Shown: positions 18,601-27,202, counted from the first letter of the stretch. The stretch is 64,000 bases of DNA from Gammaproteobacteria bacterium (GCA_026708185.1 JAPOVK010000045.1:62001-126000); one strand, 5' to 3'. The notes: generated by a model from the letters alone, not told the origin. Program-made: numbers and translations.

Positions 18601-20625
18601 CGCCTTCGACTCGAGCTCCTCCGTATCGGCAGGTTTACGCCTCTCGGCCAGCGCGTGATACAGGACGCTGCGCACGCGGTTCCGTTCGGCCTCCTGCTGC
18701 AGCCGCACAGCAAGTCGTGCAGAGCCTTGGCGCGAGTCTGTGAATCCTAGCAACCGACGTCCGCCGCTCGGCTTTCCTGCGCCACCTGGGGTCATGGGTG
18801 GCGTGTGTTCCAACGCCGTCGGGACGATCGTCGACAGCGCAAATGGTGCACCGATGCGAAGTTCGCGGAACGTCCGCCGTTTGTCGGTTGCACCGCATCG
18901 CACACAAGAGAGCGGCCCGGCCCCCAGTGGTGCAAGGGTTACCGCCACACCGTCGCCGTCAGGTGTGAACGCGTTGTCCTCGCTCAGTCGCCCTGTCTCC
19001 AACGCCTCGGCGGGGCCGTCGCCCCGACACAACAGCCGCGGGATCACCGTCGAGGATGTCGACTGTTCCTTTGGTTCGTCCTCGTCGAGGTCGATGTCGA
19101 GTTCGAACTCGTCGATATCCGCTGGCGCGCTACGCGGTACAAGCTGCTGGATCCCATCAGTTGGCGAGACTGTCTCCTCCGCCGCCAGGTAGTGTTCGCC
19201 GCACTCGCCACAAACCACCAACTCGAAGACCGGAAAGCCGCAACTCTCGCAGTTCGTCCGCCGTGTTGTGAAGAGCGACCCGAACCCCCAGCCGGGTTCC
19301 GGGCCGAGCTGAGAAGGACCAGCGCAGGTTTCGTTGACGCAAGCCCACAGTCCGCTTTGAGCTCTATGGAACAGGTGGACGCGCAGGGGCAGAAACACGT
19401 CGTCGCCGTGCTTAGCAACCGATGCCTTCTCGAGCAGCGACACGGTCGCCGGGTTGTCCAAGCCGGTCCGTCGCGTGAGTGCGCTTAAGGTCGCGGGCTG
19501 ATCCGCCAGCATTTCCCGCAGCGCTTTGGCTGGCGTGTGTCCGCAGAGAGCGCTATAGAGGTCCTCGTGCGCGATCTCATCAAGATCCTGCCCTGGCGCG
19601 GCCTCGCCGGTAGGTAGATCGGGAACGAAACGCTCGCCCGTCACCACGTGTACGCGGTCAAGCGGAGCTCCCGAAACGTCCGCCAGGAAACGTCTCAACT
19701 CTGCCTCGGCATCAGCTCCGCCGATCGTCGCGGAGGTAGCCACGAACCTCACCTCGGAAGGATCCACATTGAAGGCGTGCATGACCCGCCGCAGCAGAAG
19801 TGCCATCTCCGCCGCTTGGGATCCGATGTACGTGTGCGCTTCGTCGAGTACGATCCACCGAAGCGCACCCGCGGACTGCTGCAGGATCGGCCGGTCCTCG
19901 GACCGCACCAGCATGTACTCCAGCATGGTTGAGTTCGTTACGAGAAGGGGCGCCGGGCTCTCGCGCAACGCCTTCCTCGAAAGCTGCTCGGCGCCGGCTC
20001 TCGACTGTTCGTTCGCAGGTACCACATTTCGCGTTTCGCCGTTGTATAGGCAGAAGCGGATGTCTGAACCGAAACCAGCGCACCACGCACGCAGCCTGTC
20101 GCGCTGGCTATTGATCAACGCATTCAAGGGATAGAGGAAGAGCGCGCGTACGCCATCCAGTCGCCCGATATTCGCCCGTTCTCGTGCCAAGTCCTCGAGA
20201 ATCGGAACCAGAAAGCACTCGGTCTTGCCTGAACCAGTCCCGCTTGTTACGAGCACCGACCGCGGAACTTCGTCTAGCAACAGATTCCAGCAGGTCTCCT
20301 GATGCTGGAAAGGCCTGCGGATTTGCGGGAACGCATGCTCCCGAAGCTCGCGCGGTGGCCGATCCATCGCCGCCACCACCTCGGCGCTAAGAGTGCCGGC
20401 TGAGACAAGCCCCCGCATGTCCGCATCCGCAAGGTGCCAGCCGAACGCCGCCTCGAGCACGGGATCCGCCAGTAATGCGCCAGGCTGTCCCGGTTCGCGC
20501 GAGTAGATAGCGGCCAGATGATCCCGCAACAGACCTGACCGTAGCCCGAGCTGCGACACGATTGCCCGTCCCGACCGCGTCGAGAGGTCGTTGATCAACT
20601 CGGATATCCGCACCGGACCTGTCAT
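15685..20625 (-). CDS. Second giant DEAD/DEAH helicase with DUF1998 domain
   Basis: A 1646-residue superfamily 2 helicase. I place the start at ATG 20625, which overlaps the stop of the upstream gene (ATGA), not at an earlier start within the open frame. Walker A (TSGTGSGKTECF) is near residue 125, the DEAH box (VLDEAHTYIG) near 258, then ATSATIGG; motif VI is RAGRAGRRGE. A Cys-rich insert (CVNETC ... CESCG ... CGECGEHY) follows the helicase core. The C-terminal DUF1998 region ends in CDAACEACLLSFGSQY near residue 1600, a four-cysteine metal site typical of DrmB and related proteins. Proteins of this build translocate on DNA in DISARM, Druantia and repair (MrfA). The pairing with a second, different DUF1998 helicase in one coupled operon is unusual. 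Confidence 0.87.
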   Translation of the reverse strand: MTGPVRISELINDLSTRSGRAIVSQLGLRSGLLRDHLAAIYSREPGQPGALLADPVLEAAFGWHLADADMRGLVSAGTLSAEVVAAMDRPPRELREHAFPQIRRPFQHQETCWNLLLDEVPRSVLVTSGTGSGKTECFLVPILEDLARERANIGRLDGVRALFLYPLNALINSQRDRLRAWCAGFGSDIRFCLYNGETRNVVPANEQSRAGAEQLSRKALRESPAPLLVTNSTMLEYMLVRSEDRPILQQSAGALRWIVLDEAHTYIGSQAAEMALLLRRVMHAFNVDPSEVRFVATSATIGGADAEAELRRFLADVSGAPLDRVHVVTGERFVPDLPTGEAAPGQDLDEIAHEDLYSALCGHTPAKALREMLADQPATLSALTRRTGLDNPATVSLLEKASVAKHGDDVFLPLRVHLFHRAQSGLWACVNETCAGPSQLGPEPGWGFGSLFTTRRTNCESCGFPVFELVVCGECGEHYLAAEETVSPTDGIQQLVPRSAPADIDEFELDIDLDEDEPKEQSTSSTVIPRLLCRGDGPAEALETGRLSEDNAFTPDGDGVAVTLAPLGAGPLSCVRCGATDKRRTFRELRIGAPFALSTIVPTALEHTPPMTPGGAGKPSGGRRLLGFTDSRQGSARLAVRLQQEAERNRVRSVLYHALAERRKPADTEELESKAAALRPVATKGNPVLRSMLEGLERDIASAKASSDLGKMSWLEAKNTLAGESSLHAMRRSFIDVTGSEMSELDFADFCLHREFFRRPKRMNSAETMGIISLRYPPLEGTAAPAGWPLDADDWNRFLKMVVDFFLRDVSAVDVNQDYLRWMGVPVRKRYVRGPAFDGGLTPRQRRWPTWQRRRPTSRLPRLLRAAAGLDDSDAALDRVNEALVCAWGVLNKHLKLEADGYVLRLHDVAELSELRHAAVCPYTARVLDTTLGSLSPYMPPNGPLEPCRSFVPPRVPKAYWHDSKGRVADRDEVNAWLEGDPDVVEARSLGVWSNLNDRVVANAPYFEVAEHSAQLDSPRLRQLEARFKSGKLNVLSCSTTMEMGVDIGGLSAVVMNNAPPSSANYRQRAGRAGRRGEGLSFAVTLCPSSPHGEQVFANPRWPFTTRVAVPRVALDSARLVQRHVNSLCLGTYLDGLDVRRLKTGWFFEDTADEPSPARVFVNWCAGAARNSARLVAGMERLVSGTALARESSPRLLKNAANALQKAMDAWLQEVEALRADAAEFEDDDRAPAVIAIERQLERLQGEYLLAELANRQFLPGYGFPTGIVSFNTLTAEELKRSRRRGGEDRESFSGRRLGFPSRHLELAIREYAPGAEVTIDGRVYESGGVTLNWHVPPNVEHVNEVQAMGYVWRCRSCNATGDARSAPAECPNCLGTVEARKYLEPAGFAVDIRHAPHNNVVTPTYIPVEAPWISCPTPKWSTINDPCLGWFRYSDVGHLFHGSRGIHGHGYALCLRCGRAASETGNPHETETPDAVGPGHMRLRGGKDRDGASACDGAGFAVQRGLSLGGSRHTDVFELQIAGLGDDVAAMSLGIALRSAFCRLIGVQEEEIGVAVREARSQKGVRCQSIFLFDMAAGGNGYVAALRDHLGAALKGAAGVLDCRKQCDAACEACLLSFGSQYEAHRLDRHRALQLVAGWHSVTSS

Positions 20626-23600
20626 CCCTGCTTGTTCCTTCTCGCCCCGTCCTGCATCTGTGCCAACCGGTACCACGCTGCTTGGTACGCTATGTCGAAC
20701 CAGTCTGGCTCGTGTGCCCGCATCCGCTTGACTAAGAACACGGTCCTGGCCGTCGGTTTTGACAAGAAGCAGCACCAGGCTGCGGCTACCGGGGTGTCGA
20801 AAGTGGGCTGGCGGACCGGGTGGTTCTCGTCTAGCCAAAAACCTGACATGAGTTCGCTGTGCTCGAGCTCCTGGCTCCACCCGGCACGACCGTCGCCAGG
20901 GGGCCAGTCGTCCGAGCTCGCCAACTGGTTGACGTGCGTACGCATCCGCAGATCGCGCTCCGCGCAGACTTGGTGGACGAGTGCATCGCTGAGGGTTCCC
21001 CCCTCGAAGGCCAAAGCCACGTCCGTGCCTACCGTGTCCAGCGCACTGATCCGCCGAGCTCCTTCCTCGAGCACGCCTAGCACATGCTCGCTAGCATGGC
21101 GCCCCGGGTCGTCAACGATGCCGTTAAGTTCACCGCGGATGGTTCGCTGAGCCAACGCCGCCTCCTCGCGCCATACGTCGCGCCGTACGAGCACCCAGCT
21201 AAACGGCAGTGCGTCGTCAAGTTGCCAGATCCATTGGCGCAGGCTCGGGTCGAGCCGGAAAAGGCACCGGACGAGTATTCGCGGACACCTCGGAAGGGAT
21301 CTGAGGAGCTCGGCTGAGGCGGGCGGCACGCCCTGCAAGCAGAGCAGCATGTCCGTCAACAGCGACCAATCCGCATCCGCCCTTTGGTCGTCATCGTCGT
21401 CAATCATCCGGGACAGCGCTTGCGTCACTTCCTCGCCGCGACGCCCCGAATCCCCTAGACGAAGCGCCTCTCTGAGGGACAGGCGCTCGCCCACGGATGC
21501 GGATGGTGCGGAGCGGCCGCCGACCACTGCGGGTTCGACGCGCACGTCGCCATCTTGGCGCAGTACCACCAGCCAAGGCTCATCGGCCAAGTCCAACGCG
21601 TCGGGCAATGTCGCGCACACGGGCGACTCAACCGGACCCACGGCCGTGAGGCCCATCGGCGGCAAGTCGGTACGCGCCAGTGGCAACGCCTCGAACGTCG
21701 GCTCGCCCCTCTTTTCCAGCTCCGCGCTGACGAGTACCGCCTGCATCGTGGGGTCGTGCTGCAGAACCCCCGCAAACCGCCTTACCTCCGCCGTTGCATG
21801 TTCGTTTCCAAACCCATCCATGATCCGTACCACTACCCGCGCATCGGGGTCTGTCGATGCTCCTAGCAACAGACGCAGCATTGAGTCCACCTCGATCAGT
21901 GCCAACTCATGCCACATCCCGGACTTCCGCAATTCCTGCCGGAAAAAGGCCACTGCCTTCACGGATGTCGCGTCTGCCGCTCTCAACTCGCCATCGATCC
22001 AGAACCGCTGCGTTCCACTTGTGGAAAGCGCCGCGGCGCGGACACCGTAGAGATCACCTACCGCCAGTACACGATCCAACGGCTGGCCGTTCCGCAAAAA
22101 CCGGGCGCCCTCGCCCGGGAATGGTGCCCGGACGGGCAGCTCGCGCGCCTTCCGCCAGAAAAGGCGCAAAAAGACCTCGGCTGGGGGTGCCAAGGTATCC
22201 AGCGCATTCGCCCGGATTCGTACGCCGGCCGCGGTTTCCACGATCTCAAGGTTCACTCCGGCTCCGTCGGTCGCAACACCGACACCCGGTGACCCCTGCA
22301 GCTCCAGCTCGCCATCGCTCAAAGTCGACCCGGGCCGAACCGCCAGCACAAGGGCGTCCGGGAGCAATCCGACCCGCTCGTGGTGTCGGAGGGCTCCCTG
22401 CCGCACATGCCGCACTTCCCAAAGCCCGAAACCGACCGGGCGCGGCTGCCATTCATCACCAATCGAGCGCCAACTCACCTCCTGTGCTGGCACCGCGCGG
22501 CCCGCGTCTTCTGGCTTCGCCACGTTGAGCCGCACGTCGCCCCGAAACAGCGGGTACGCTGAGGTGAATCCGTAGAAGCGGTCGCCTGAGAGCCTGTAGT
22601 CCTCGTCGACCATCTGTTCCGAAGCCGGATTAATGGCACATTTGCCGCTGGCCGTCTGAACATAGGCCGGCTCGCATACGCGCCAAAGGCGCCGGCCGAC
22701 AACGCTCGTGTCAAGCGCTTCCCCGGTGTTCGGCTCGCTTTCGACCGGCGGCAGCACGAGCAGCGCAGGCGCGCGGTCGCTTACGGTTCCCTCTCCAACG
22801 AACGCGCACTCGCCATCCTCAGCCCGAAATACCCAAGGCAGTTCGCCTAAAGCACTCGCCCGTCGTACGACCACCTCGCCAATCACCTCCTGGGCAAAGA
22901 ACTCAAGCCGGAACTCGCGGACAGCGTCCTCGTCCCAGAACGCGTTAGCTGCACCTCGCTGGTCCGAGACGAGATGGAACTCGTCGCCCCCTGCTCCATA
23001 CAGCCCCACCACTCGCGCTTCCAGTCCGGCGGCCCGCACGTGTATCCGAGGGGGCAACGTTGACTCCGAGACACCGAGGTGTAGGCCCAGTTCCTCTCGG
23101 GTCACCGTCCGCGGAAGCCTGGTTCGTGCGCCGACCCGCCATCCGAGCGTTGTGCGGACGAGGAATCGTTCGACACCGAAGCCGCTGCCCGCTTGGCCGC
23201 CGGCCTTCGCTTCTCGCAGTAGACCGACCAACAGATCGCGCGCTGTGTCGTTGTCGACGTCCAGCGGCATCGACATCCGCCATCCGGGCCGCCTTGAGTC
23301 CAACGACGATAGGACGTCTTCACCTTCGACGTCGCCGCGTAGTTCGAGTACCGCGTCCACCAGATCAGCGGCCAACCGAAACACGTACTCCCGGCGCAGC
23401 GTGGGCGGTCGCAACAGGTCCTGCTGGTCTCGTGCCAACTCGATCGAGTCGTCTACGAACTGACGGTACCTAGTCACGTGCCGCAGCACGGCACGAAGGT
23501 ACGCTCTCACCCGACTCGACTCACCAACCAGCGATAGCGGTAGTCCTCCTTGGCATGCGAACGTCCCCAGGTAGCGCGTCGTCGGCCCTAATCGGACCAA

Positions 23601-23930
23601 TTCAACGCGCCACCAGTGGAGAGCTCCTCGGACGGGATCATATAGGTCGGGGTATTGGATGCCATTCCACCCGATATGACGCAGAATCGGGTCCCAGCTC
23701 CAAGGTCCCCCGTCATAACGGCGCTGCCACCATTCTGCCGCGAACAGCACGAAGGCACGGACTTCCCACGCTCCGAGCCGCCCGTCACGTCCAGCTGCGG
23801 CCAGTCGCTCCGCGACATCCGCAAACTCGCTCTGCGTGCATCGGTACGCATATAGCGGGCGACCGTCCGGCGTTTCGAGCGTCCGTACACCGATGAACGA
23901 CACTAACCAGTCGCCGACACTCGATTCCAT
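20622..23930 (-). CDS. Large unknown protein heading the helicase operon (STY4851/ECs_5259-like)
   Basis: A 1102-residue protein from ATG 23930, first gene of the minus-strand operon; its stop overlaps the helicase start (ATGA). No P-loop, nuclease or membrane segment is visible. The N-terminus holds the conspicuous stretch DGRPLYAYRCT and, further on, FVLFAAEWWQRRYDGGPWSW. From memory these resemble the STY4851/ECs_5259 family found beside helicases in enterobacterial genomic islands, but I could not check this. The middle part looks beta-rich and full of short acidic/hydrophobic repeats. The C-terminus has FLSKPTARTVFLVKRMRAHE. Its position ahead of two helicases recalls the large non-enzymatic DruH of type III Druantia. 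A target-recognition or scaffold role is inference only. Confidence 0.65.
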   Translation of the reverse strand: MESSVGDWLVSFIGVRTLETPDGRPLYAYRCTQSEFADVAERLAAAGRDGRLGAWEVRAFVLFAAEWWQRRYDGGPWSWDPILRHIGWNGIQYPDLYDPVRGALHWWRVELVRLGPTTRYLGTFACQGGLPLSLVGESSRVRAYLRAVLRHVTRYRQFVDDSIELARDQQDLLRPPTLRREYVFRLAADLVDAVLELRGDVEGEDVLSSLDSRRPGWRMSMPLDVDNDTARDLLVGLLREAKAGGQAGSGFGVERFLVRTTLGWRVGARTRLPRTVTREELGLHLGVSESTLPPRIHVRAAGLEARVVGLYGAGGDEFHLVSDQRGAANAFWDEDAVREFRLEFFAQEVIGEVVVRRASALGELPWVFRAEDGECAFVGEGTVSDRAPALLVLPPVESEPNTGEALDTSVVGRRLWRVCEPAYVQTASGKCAINPASEQMVDEDYRLSGDRFYGFTSAYPLFRGDVRLNVAKPEDAGRAVPAQEVSWRSIGDEWQPRPVGFGLWEVRHVRQGALRHHERVGLLPDALVLAVRPGSTLSDGELELQGSPGVGVATDGAGVNLEIVETAAGVRIRANALDTLAPPAEVFLRLFWRKARELPVRAPFPGEGARFLRNGQPLDRVLAVGDLYGVRAAALSTSGTQRFWIDGELRAADATSVKAVAFFRQELRKSGMWHELALIEVDSMLRLLLGASTDPDARVVVRIMDGFGNEHATAEVRRFAGVLQHDPTMQAVLVSAELEKRGEPTFEALPLARTDLPPMGLTAVGPVESPVCATLPDALDLADEPWLVVLRQDGDVRVEPAVVGGRSAPSASVGERLSLREALRLGDSGRRGEEVTQALSRMIDDDDDQRADADWSLLTDMLLCLQGVPPASAELLRSLPRCPRILVRCLFRLDPSLRQWIWQLDDALPFSWVLVRRDVWREEAALAQRTIRGELNGIVDDPGRHASEHVLGVLEEGARRISALDTVGTDVALAFEGGTLSDALVHQVCAERDLRMRTHVNQLASSDDWPPGDGRAGWSQELEHSELMSGFWLDENHPVRQPTFDTPVAAAWCCFLSKPTARTVFLVKRMRAHEPDWFDIAYQAAWYRLAQMQDGARRNKQG

Positions 23931-24332
23931 CGCCTGCTAACCCGCAGCTCCCGCAAAAGCCGGATGAGCATGCCATGCTGCGGACCTTGTTTGCACCACT
24001 GACTCAAGTCGGAACGGCGCAGGCGTCCGGTCGGGCCTCATCGCGGATGTGCGCCTTGGCTCGTGTGGTCCGACGTGACGCGCACTGCGATCGTGTGAAG
24101 GACCGTGAGCACGGATCGTTTGGCCGCCACTGCGCATCTCTTGTTGACATACCGGCCTGATGGGTGGACAGTCATACAGTAATGACGGTGCCGTCTCGTT
24201 ACTGAGGCAAGGGCCGATAGGACAGCGTGCAAGACAGAGCGGCGCGTCGTGATAGACGCAGCGTTACGACGTTCAACGGGATCCGTATTCCGGCGGGCCT
24301 GGCACGTCGTAGGCGATAGGGGAATTGACAAG
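23931..24332. other. 402-base divergent intergenic region between helicase operon and SMEK-pAgo pair
   Basis: This region separates the minus-strand operon start (23930) from the plus-strand SMEK gene (ATG 24333) and should hold promoters for both. No convincing gene is seen in it; an upstream in-frame extension of the SMEK frame to 24249 lacks a good ribosome site. On the plus strand a perfect TTGACA occurs at 24144-24149 but without a good -10 at standard spacing. A short dyad follows at 24171-24186. Confidence 0.6.
24171..24186. promoter_or_regulatory. Short dyad GTCAT-N6-ATGAC downstream of a TTGACA box
   Basis: GTCAT at 24171-24175 and ATGAC at 24182-24186 are perfect inverted repeats with a six-base spacer. 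They lie about 20 bases after TTGACA (24144-24149) and 147 bases before the SMEK start. It could be an operator controlling the SMEK-pAgo pair. Five-base arms are short and chance is a real alternative. Confidence 0.25.
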
Positions 24333-25781
24333 ATGGAGTACCAACGCGTACTTGCCGAGTTCAACCGCGAGTTGGCTCTTCTATCACGCCAAGTAGAAGC
24401 CTCCGTCGCGGCTGGTCACTTCGACTCAGCTAAGATCTGTGAAGACCTTTTTTGCGACCTGTTTCAAGTACTCTTCGGCTGGACCGGACTGCGCAACGTA
24501 AACGTCGAAGGACAGACCAACTATCCAGGTATCGACTTAGCAGATGAAGAAAGACGTATTGCAGTGCAGGTCACCGCGACTCGCACACTACGGAAGATCC
24601 GAGAAACAATCGAGACGTTCTTGCGCCACAATCTTGACTCTCGCTTTGATCGTCTGGTGATCTACATTCTAACGACTCGGCAGGCGACATATAGCAAGCA
24701 GGCCCTCACGAAGGCCACACAAGGAAGGTTCGAGTTCAACCAGAAAGACGACGTATTGGATTTTCGGGCGCTGGCTGCTAGCGCCTACCACGCCCCACCC
24801 CAGAGGATCGTCCGTGCCGTCCAGATACTGCAAGCATATCTCCGCGGGGTGCCAGTGGGTTTGGATGAAACCGACTTTGACCCGCCCGCTTCTCCGACTG
24901 AGACTGTGCTTGCCAATCTCGTTGAGGTCTATTTCCCCCAGAAACTCTACGTTGCCGACTTGACCGCTGAGGCGGCAGCCAAAGGTCGTGCGCGCGATCA
25001 ACGCGCAGCCGTTCGCCGCGCCTTAGCCAATCACGATCGGCGCGCGCCATCGGACTACGTCGTTTCGGCCAATCAACTGATCACATTCCATGACCTCGAG
25101 GCGGATGACAACCCATTTCGCGAAGTGATTGACCCTGGGACGATTACACCTCTATCGCCGTCCGAGTTCTACGAAGTGGACGGCGACAACGAGCGATTGT
25201 TTAAGTCGCTGTTGCGCTTCTTGCTGCAGCAACGCCTCTACCAACAAGGTGTGGTCTGGAAGCACGAGTCTCATGTCTTCGCATTTCACCCCTTGGACGA
25301 CCGGAAGCCGACAAGGAAGGAGGCATGGGTGGGACAAAGGCAGTCGAACGTAACGGTATTCCAAAAGACGATGAACAAGAACGACCCCGACAAAGTCCTG
25401 TCAATGAGGCATCTCGCGTTCTCTCCACGATTTGTGCGGATGTCGACCAGCTGGTTTCTGTCAATCGAGCCGGATTGGTACTTCAGCTTTGGTCCACGGT
25501 ACCAGCTCTCCACCTACGCAGACCAACTGCTTTCCGGTAGGAAACGCCTCGAGCGTGAAGCCTCCGTGCGCAACCAGTTCAGGTTCTGGGCTTGGTGGTT
25601 AGCCCACTGCGACGAGGAAGACCTCTTCGACCAAGACCTGAACCCTGGACCGCGGCTGGCATTCGGTCGGGCGGTCAGCCTGCCAGGCGCTAGATACCTC
25701 GACGACGGTCATTGGGGCCCCGTTTCTATGCCAACGAGTGCGCGGCCTGAAGACAATCAGACGGAGTTCGATTGGGTATGA
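24333..25781 (+). CDS. SMEK-domain protein partnering short Argonaute; C-terminal region possibly APAZ-like
   Basis: A 482-residue protein. I choose ATG 24333 (MEYQRVLAEFNREL) because it starts exactly where the domain begins and has AGGGGAA about 10 bases upstream. Residues 1-150 match my memory of the SMEK domain: ED(L/F)F segment, NVNVEGQTNYPGIDLAD, then RRIAVQVTATRTLRKIRETI. The GIDL...VQV layout resembles a restriction-endonuclease fold, with Gln-Val-Thr where catalytic Glu-x-Lys would be. The C-terminal half (LRFLLQQRLYQQG ... SMRHLAFSPRF ... WFLSIEPDWYFSFG ... FRFWAWWL) sits where short-pAgo partners carry an APAZ domain and may be one; this needs a profile search. The stop overlaps the pAgo start (ATGA). 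Likely the effector or sensor subunit of a pAgo immune complex. Confidence 0.72.
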   Translation: MEYQRVLAEFNRELALLSRQVEASVAAGHFDSAKICEDLFCDLFQVLFGWTGLRNVNVEGQTNYPGIDLADEERRIAVQVTATRTLRKIRETIETFLRHNLDSRFDRLVIYILTTRQATYSKQALTKATQGRFEFNQKDDVLDFRALAASAYHAPPQRIVRAVQILQAYLRGVPVGLDETDFDPPASPTETVLANLVEVYFPQKLYVADLTAEAAAKGRARDQRAAVRRALANHDRRAPSDYVVSANQLITFHDLEADDNPFREVIDPGTITPLSPSEFYEVDGDNERLFKSLLRFLLQQRLYQQGVVWKHESHVFAFHPLDDRKPTRKEAWVGQRQSNVTVFQKTMNKNDPDKVLSMRHLAFSPRFVRMSTSWFLSIEPDWYFSFGPRYQLSTYADQLLSGRKRLEREASVRNQFRFWAWWLAHCDEEDLFDQDLNPGPRLAFGRAVSLPGARYLDDGHWGPVSMPTSARPEDNQTEFDWV

Positions 25782-27202
25782 CACTCCACTACTACAATGA
25801 ACCGAGACTCGCATTCGCGGAAGGTGAACACATCTGCCCGCGCCGTGGGATCGCGACCTACGGAGTGTTCGACCGTCACTCTCCCGGCCGACATTCTGCG
25901 GTCAATATCGGGACGGTCGGGACCTCCTCAGACGTCGACAAGCTCTCGCGTTGGCTCGAACGGTGTTCATTACCTATCGAAGGACCCCAAGAAACACCGC
26001 AGCCCAATCTCTTTCCGCCTTTTCCTGGTGTGAATCGTACGAGCGCCTTTTTTTCCGACTTCGTTCTCAATTCCGCCAACACTCGCGAGCTCATGAACAA
26101 GGACGTTAAGGCAATCCAAGAGCTCAAGTCCCGCGAAGAACGTATCAACAAAGCGGTTGATCTATACTTCGAGGATGTGCGCTTTCTGGCACAAAACAGA
26201 CACGTCGATGTCGTCGTATGCGTGGTGCCTGAGGACCTTCACAGGAGTATCGCGTCTGCGCATCCGGGCGAGCCGGTAGATGAGGAACTAGAGGACGAGT
26301 CATCGGAGTACTTTGAGACGAACTTCCGGCGGGCCTTGAAGGCACGTTCCATGCACCTCGGTCGACCACTGCAGCTGATGCGGTCAATCACACTGGATCC
26401 GTCCGCTCCCCAGCAGCAGGACGAAGCAACCAAGGCATGGAATTTCTGTACTGCAATGTACTACAAGTCCGGTCCCAAGATTCCTTGGAAACTGACCAAG
26501 GATCCGAACGCGGGCACGAGTTGTGGCATCGGAGTCGCGTTTTATCGCAGTCGTGACTACGAAGCTCTGGGCACAAGCCTGGCCCAGGTCTTCGATGATC
26601 TCGGCAATGGTCTTATCCTGCGAGGCACACCTGTGGACCTATCGAGGGATGACAGGCGGCCGCATCTATCTGTGGAACAGTCCTACGATCTGATCTTGGC
26701 CGCATTACGCCAATACCGCATCGCCCTTCGCACCTTCCCAGCACGAGTCGTTGTGCACAAGTCCTCTCACTTCTCCGACGAAGAGATTGAAGGCTGCACG
26801 GTCGCAGCGAGTGAGTCTGGCATAGATTGGGTCGACTTTGTGAGCGTAATGGACTCGTCATTGAACCTCTATCGGGGCGGAAACTACCCGCCATTTCGCG
26901 GTACCGCATGGGAACTGGACAGTTTGCGAGCCGTTCTCTACACGCGTGGTTCGGTCTGGTATTACGGTACATATCCCGGTATGTACGTACCCACACCGAT
27001 AGAGCTAGACATGCAAAAGACGGAGAGCTCACCGTCGGCAATCGTGAAGGAGGTCCTCAGGTTTACGAAACTCAATTGGAACAACACACAGTTTGATGGC
27101 AAGTATCCGGTTACGTTGGGCTGTGCGAGGAAAGTAGGACAGATCATGAAATACTTGGATGATGATGAAGTGCCCCAGATCCGCTATGCATACTACATGT
27201 GA
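25778..27202 (+). CDS. Short prokaryotic Argonaute (MID-PIWI), catalytically inactive
   Basis: A 474-residue protein from ATG 25778, overlapping the SMEK stop (ATGA); an upstream TTG at 25772 is less likely. It has only MID and PIWI parts, as in short pAgos. PIWI signatures are SCGIGVAFYRS near residue 250, FPARVVVHKSSHFSDEE near 325, YPPFRGT and LYTRGSVWYYGTYPGMYVP, and the C-terminus ends YAYYM. The first two acidic positions of the DEDX tetrad are gone: Gly252 replaces Asp in the GIDV-type motif, and Ser329 follows HK where active enzymes have HRD. It is therefore predicted to bind guide and target without slicing and to activate its partner. Function by analogy with SPARTA/SPARSA: guide-directed detection of plasmid or phage, then partner-mediated cell damage. 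Base composition is lower in GC than the flanks. Confidence 0.82.
   Translation: MTLHYYNEPRLAFAEGEHICPRRGIATYGVFDRHSPGRHSAVNIGTVGTSSDVDKLSRWLERCSLPIEGPQETPQPNLFPPFPGVNRTSAFFSDFVLNSANTRELMNKDVKAIQELKSREERINKAVDLYFEDVRFLAQNRHVDVVVCVVPEDLHRSIASAHPGEPVDEELEDESSEYFETNFRRALKARSMHLGRPLQLMRSITLDPSAPQQQDEATKAWNFCTAMYYKSGPKIPWKLTKDPNAGTSCGIGVAFYRSRDYEALGTSLAQVFDDLGNGLILRGTPVDLSRDDRRPHLSVEQSYDLILAALRQYRIALRTFPARVVVHKSSHFSDEEIEGCTVAASESGIDWVDFVSVMDSSLNLYRGGNYPPFRGTAWELDSLRAVLYTRGSVWYYGTYPGMYVPTPIELDMQKTESSPSAIVKEVLRFTKLNWNNTQFDGKYPVTLGCARKVGQIMKYLDDDEVPQIRYAYYM

Noticed and set aside
9214-23930. Simple assignment as type III Druantia (DruH + DruE)
   Set aside because: The large unknown protein plus a DUF1998 helicase is reminiscent, but a second DUF1998 helicase, a UvrD helicase and a membrane gene are coupled in the same operon.
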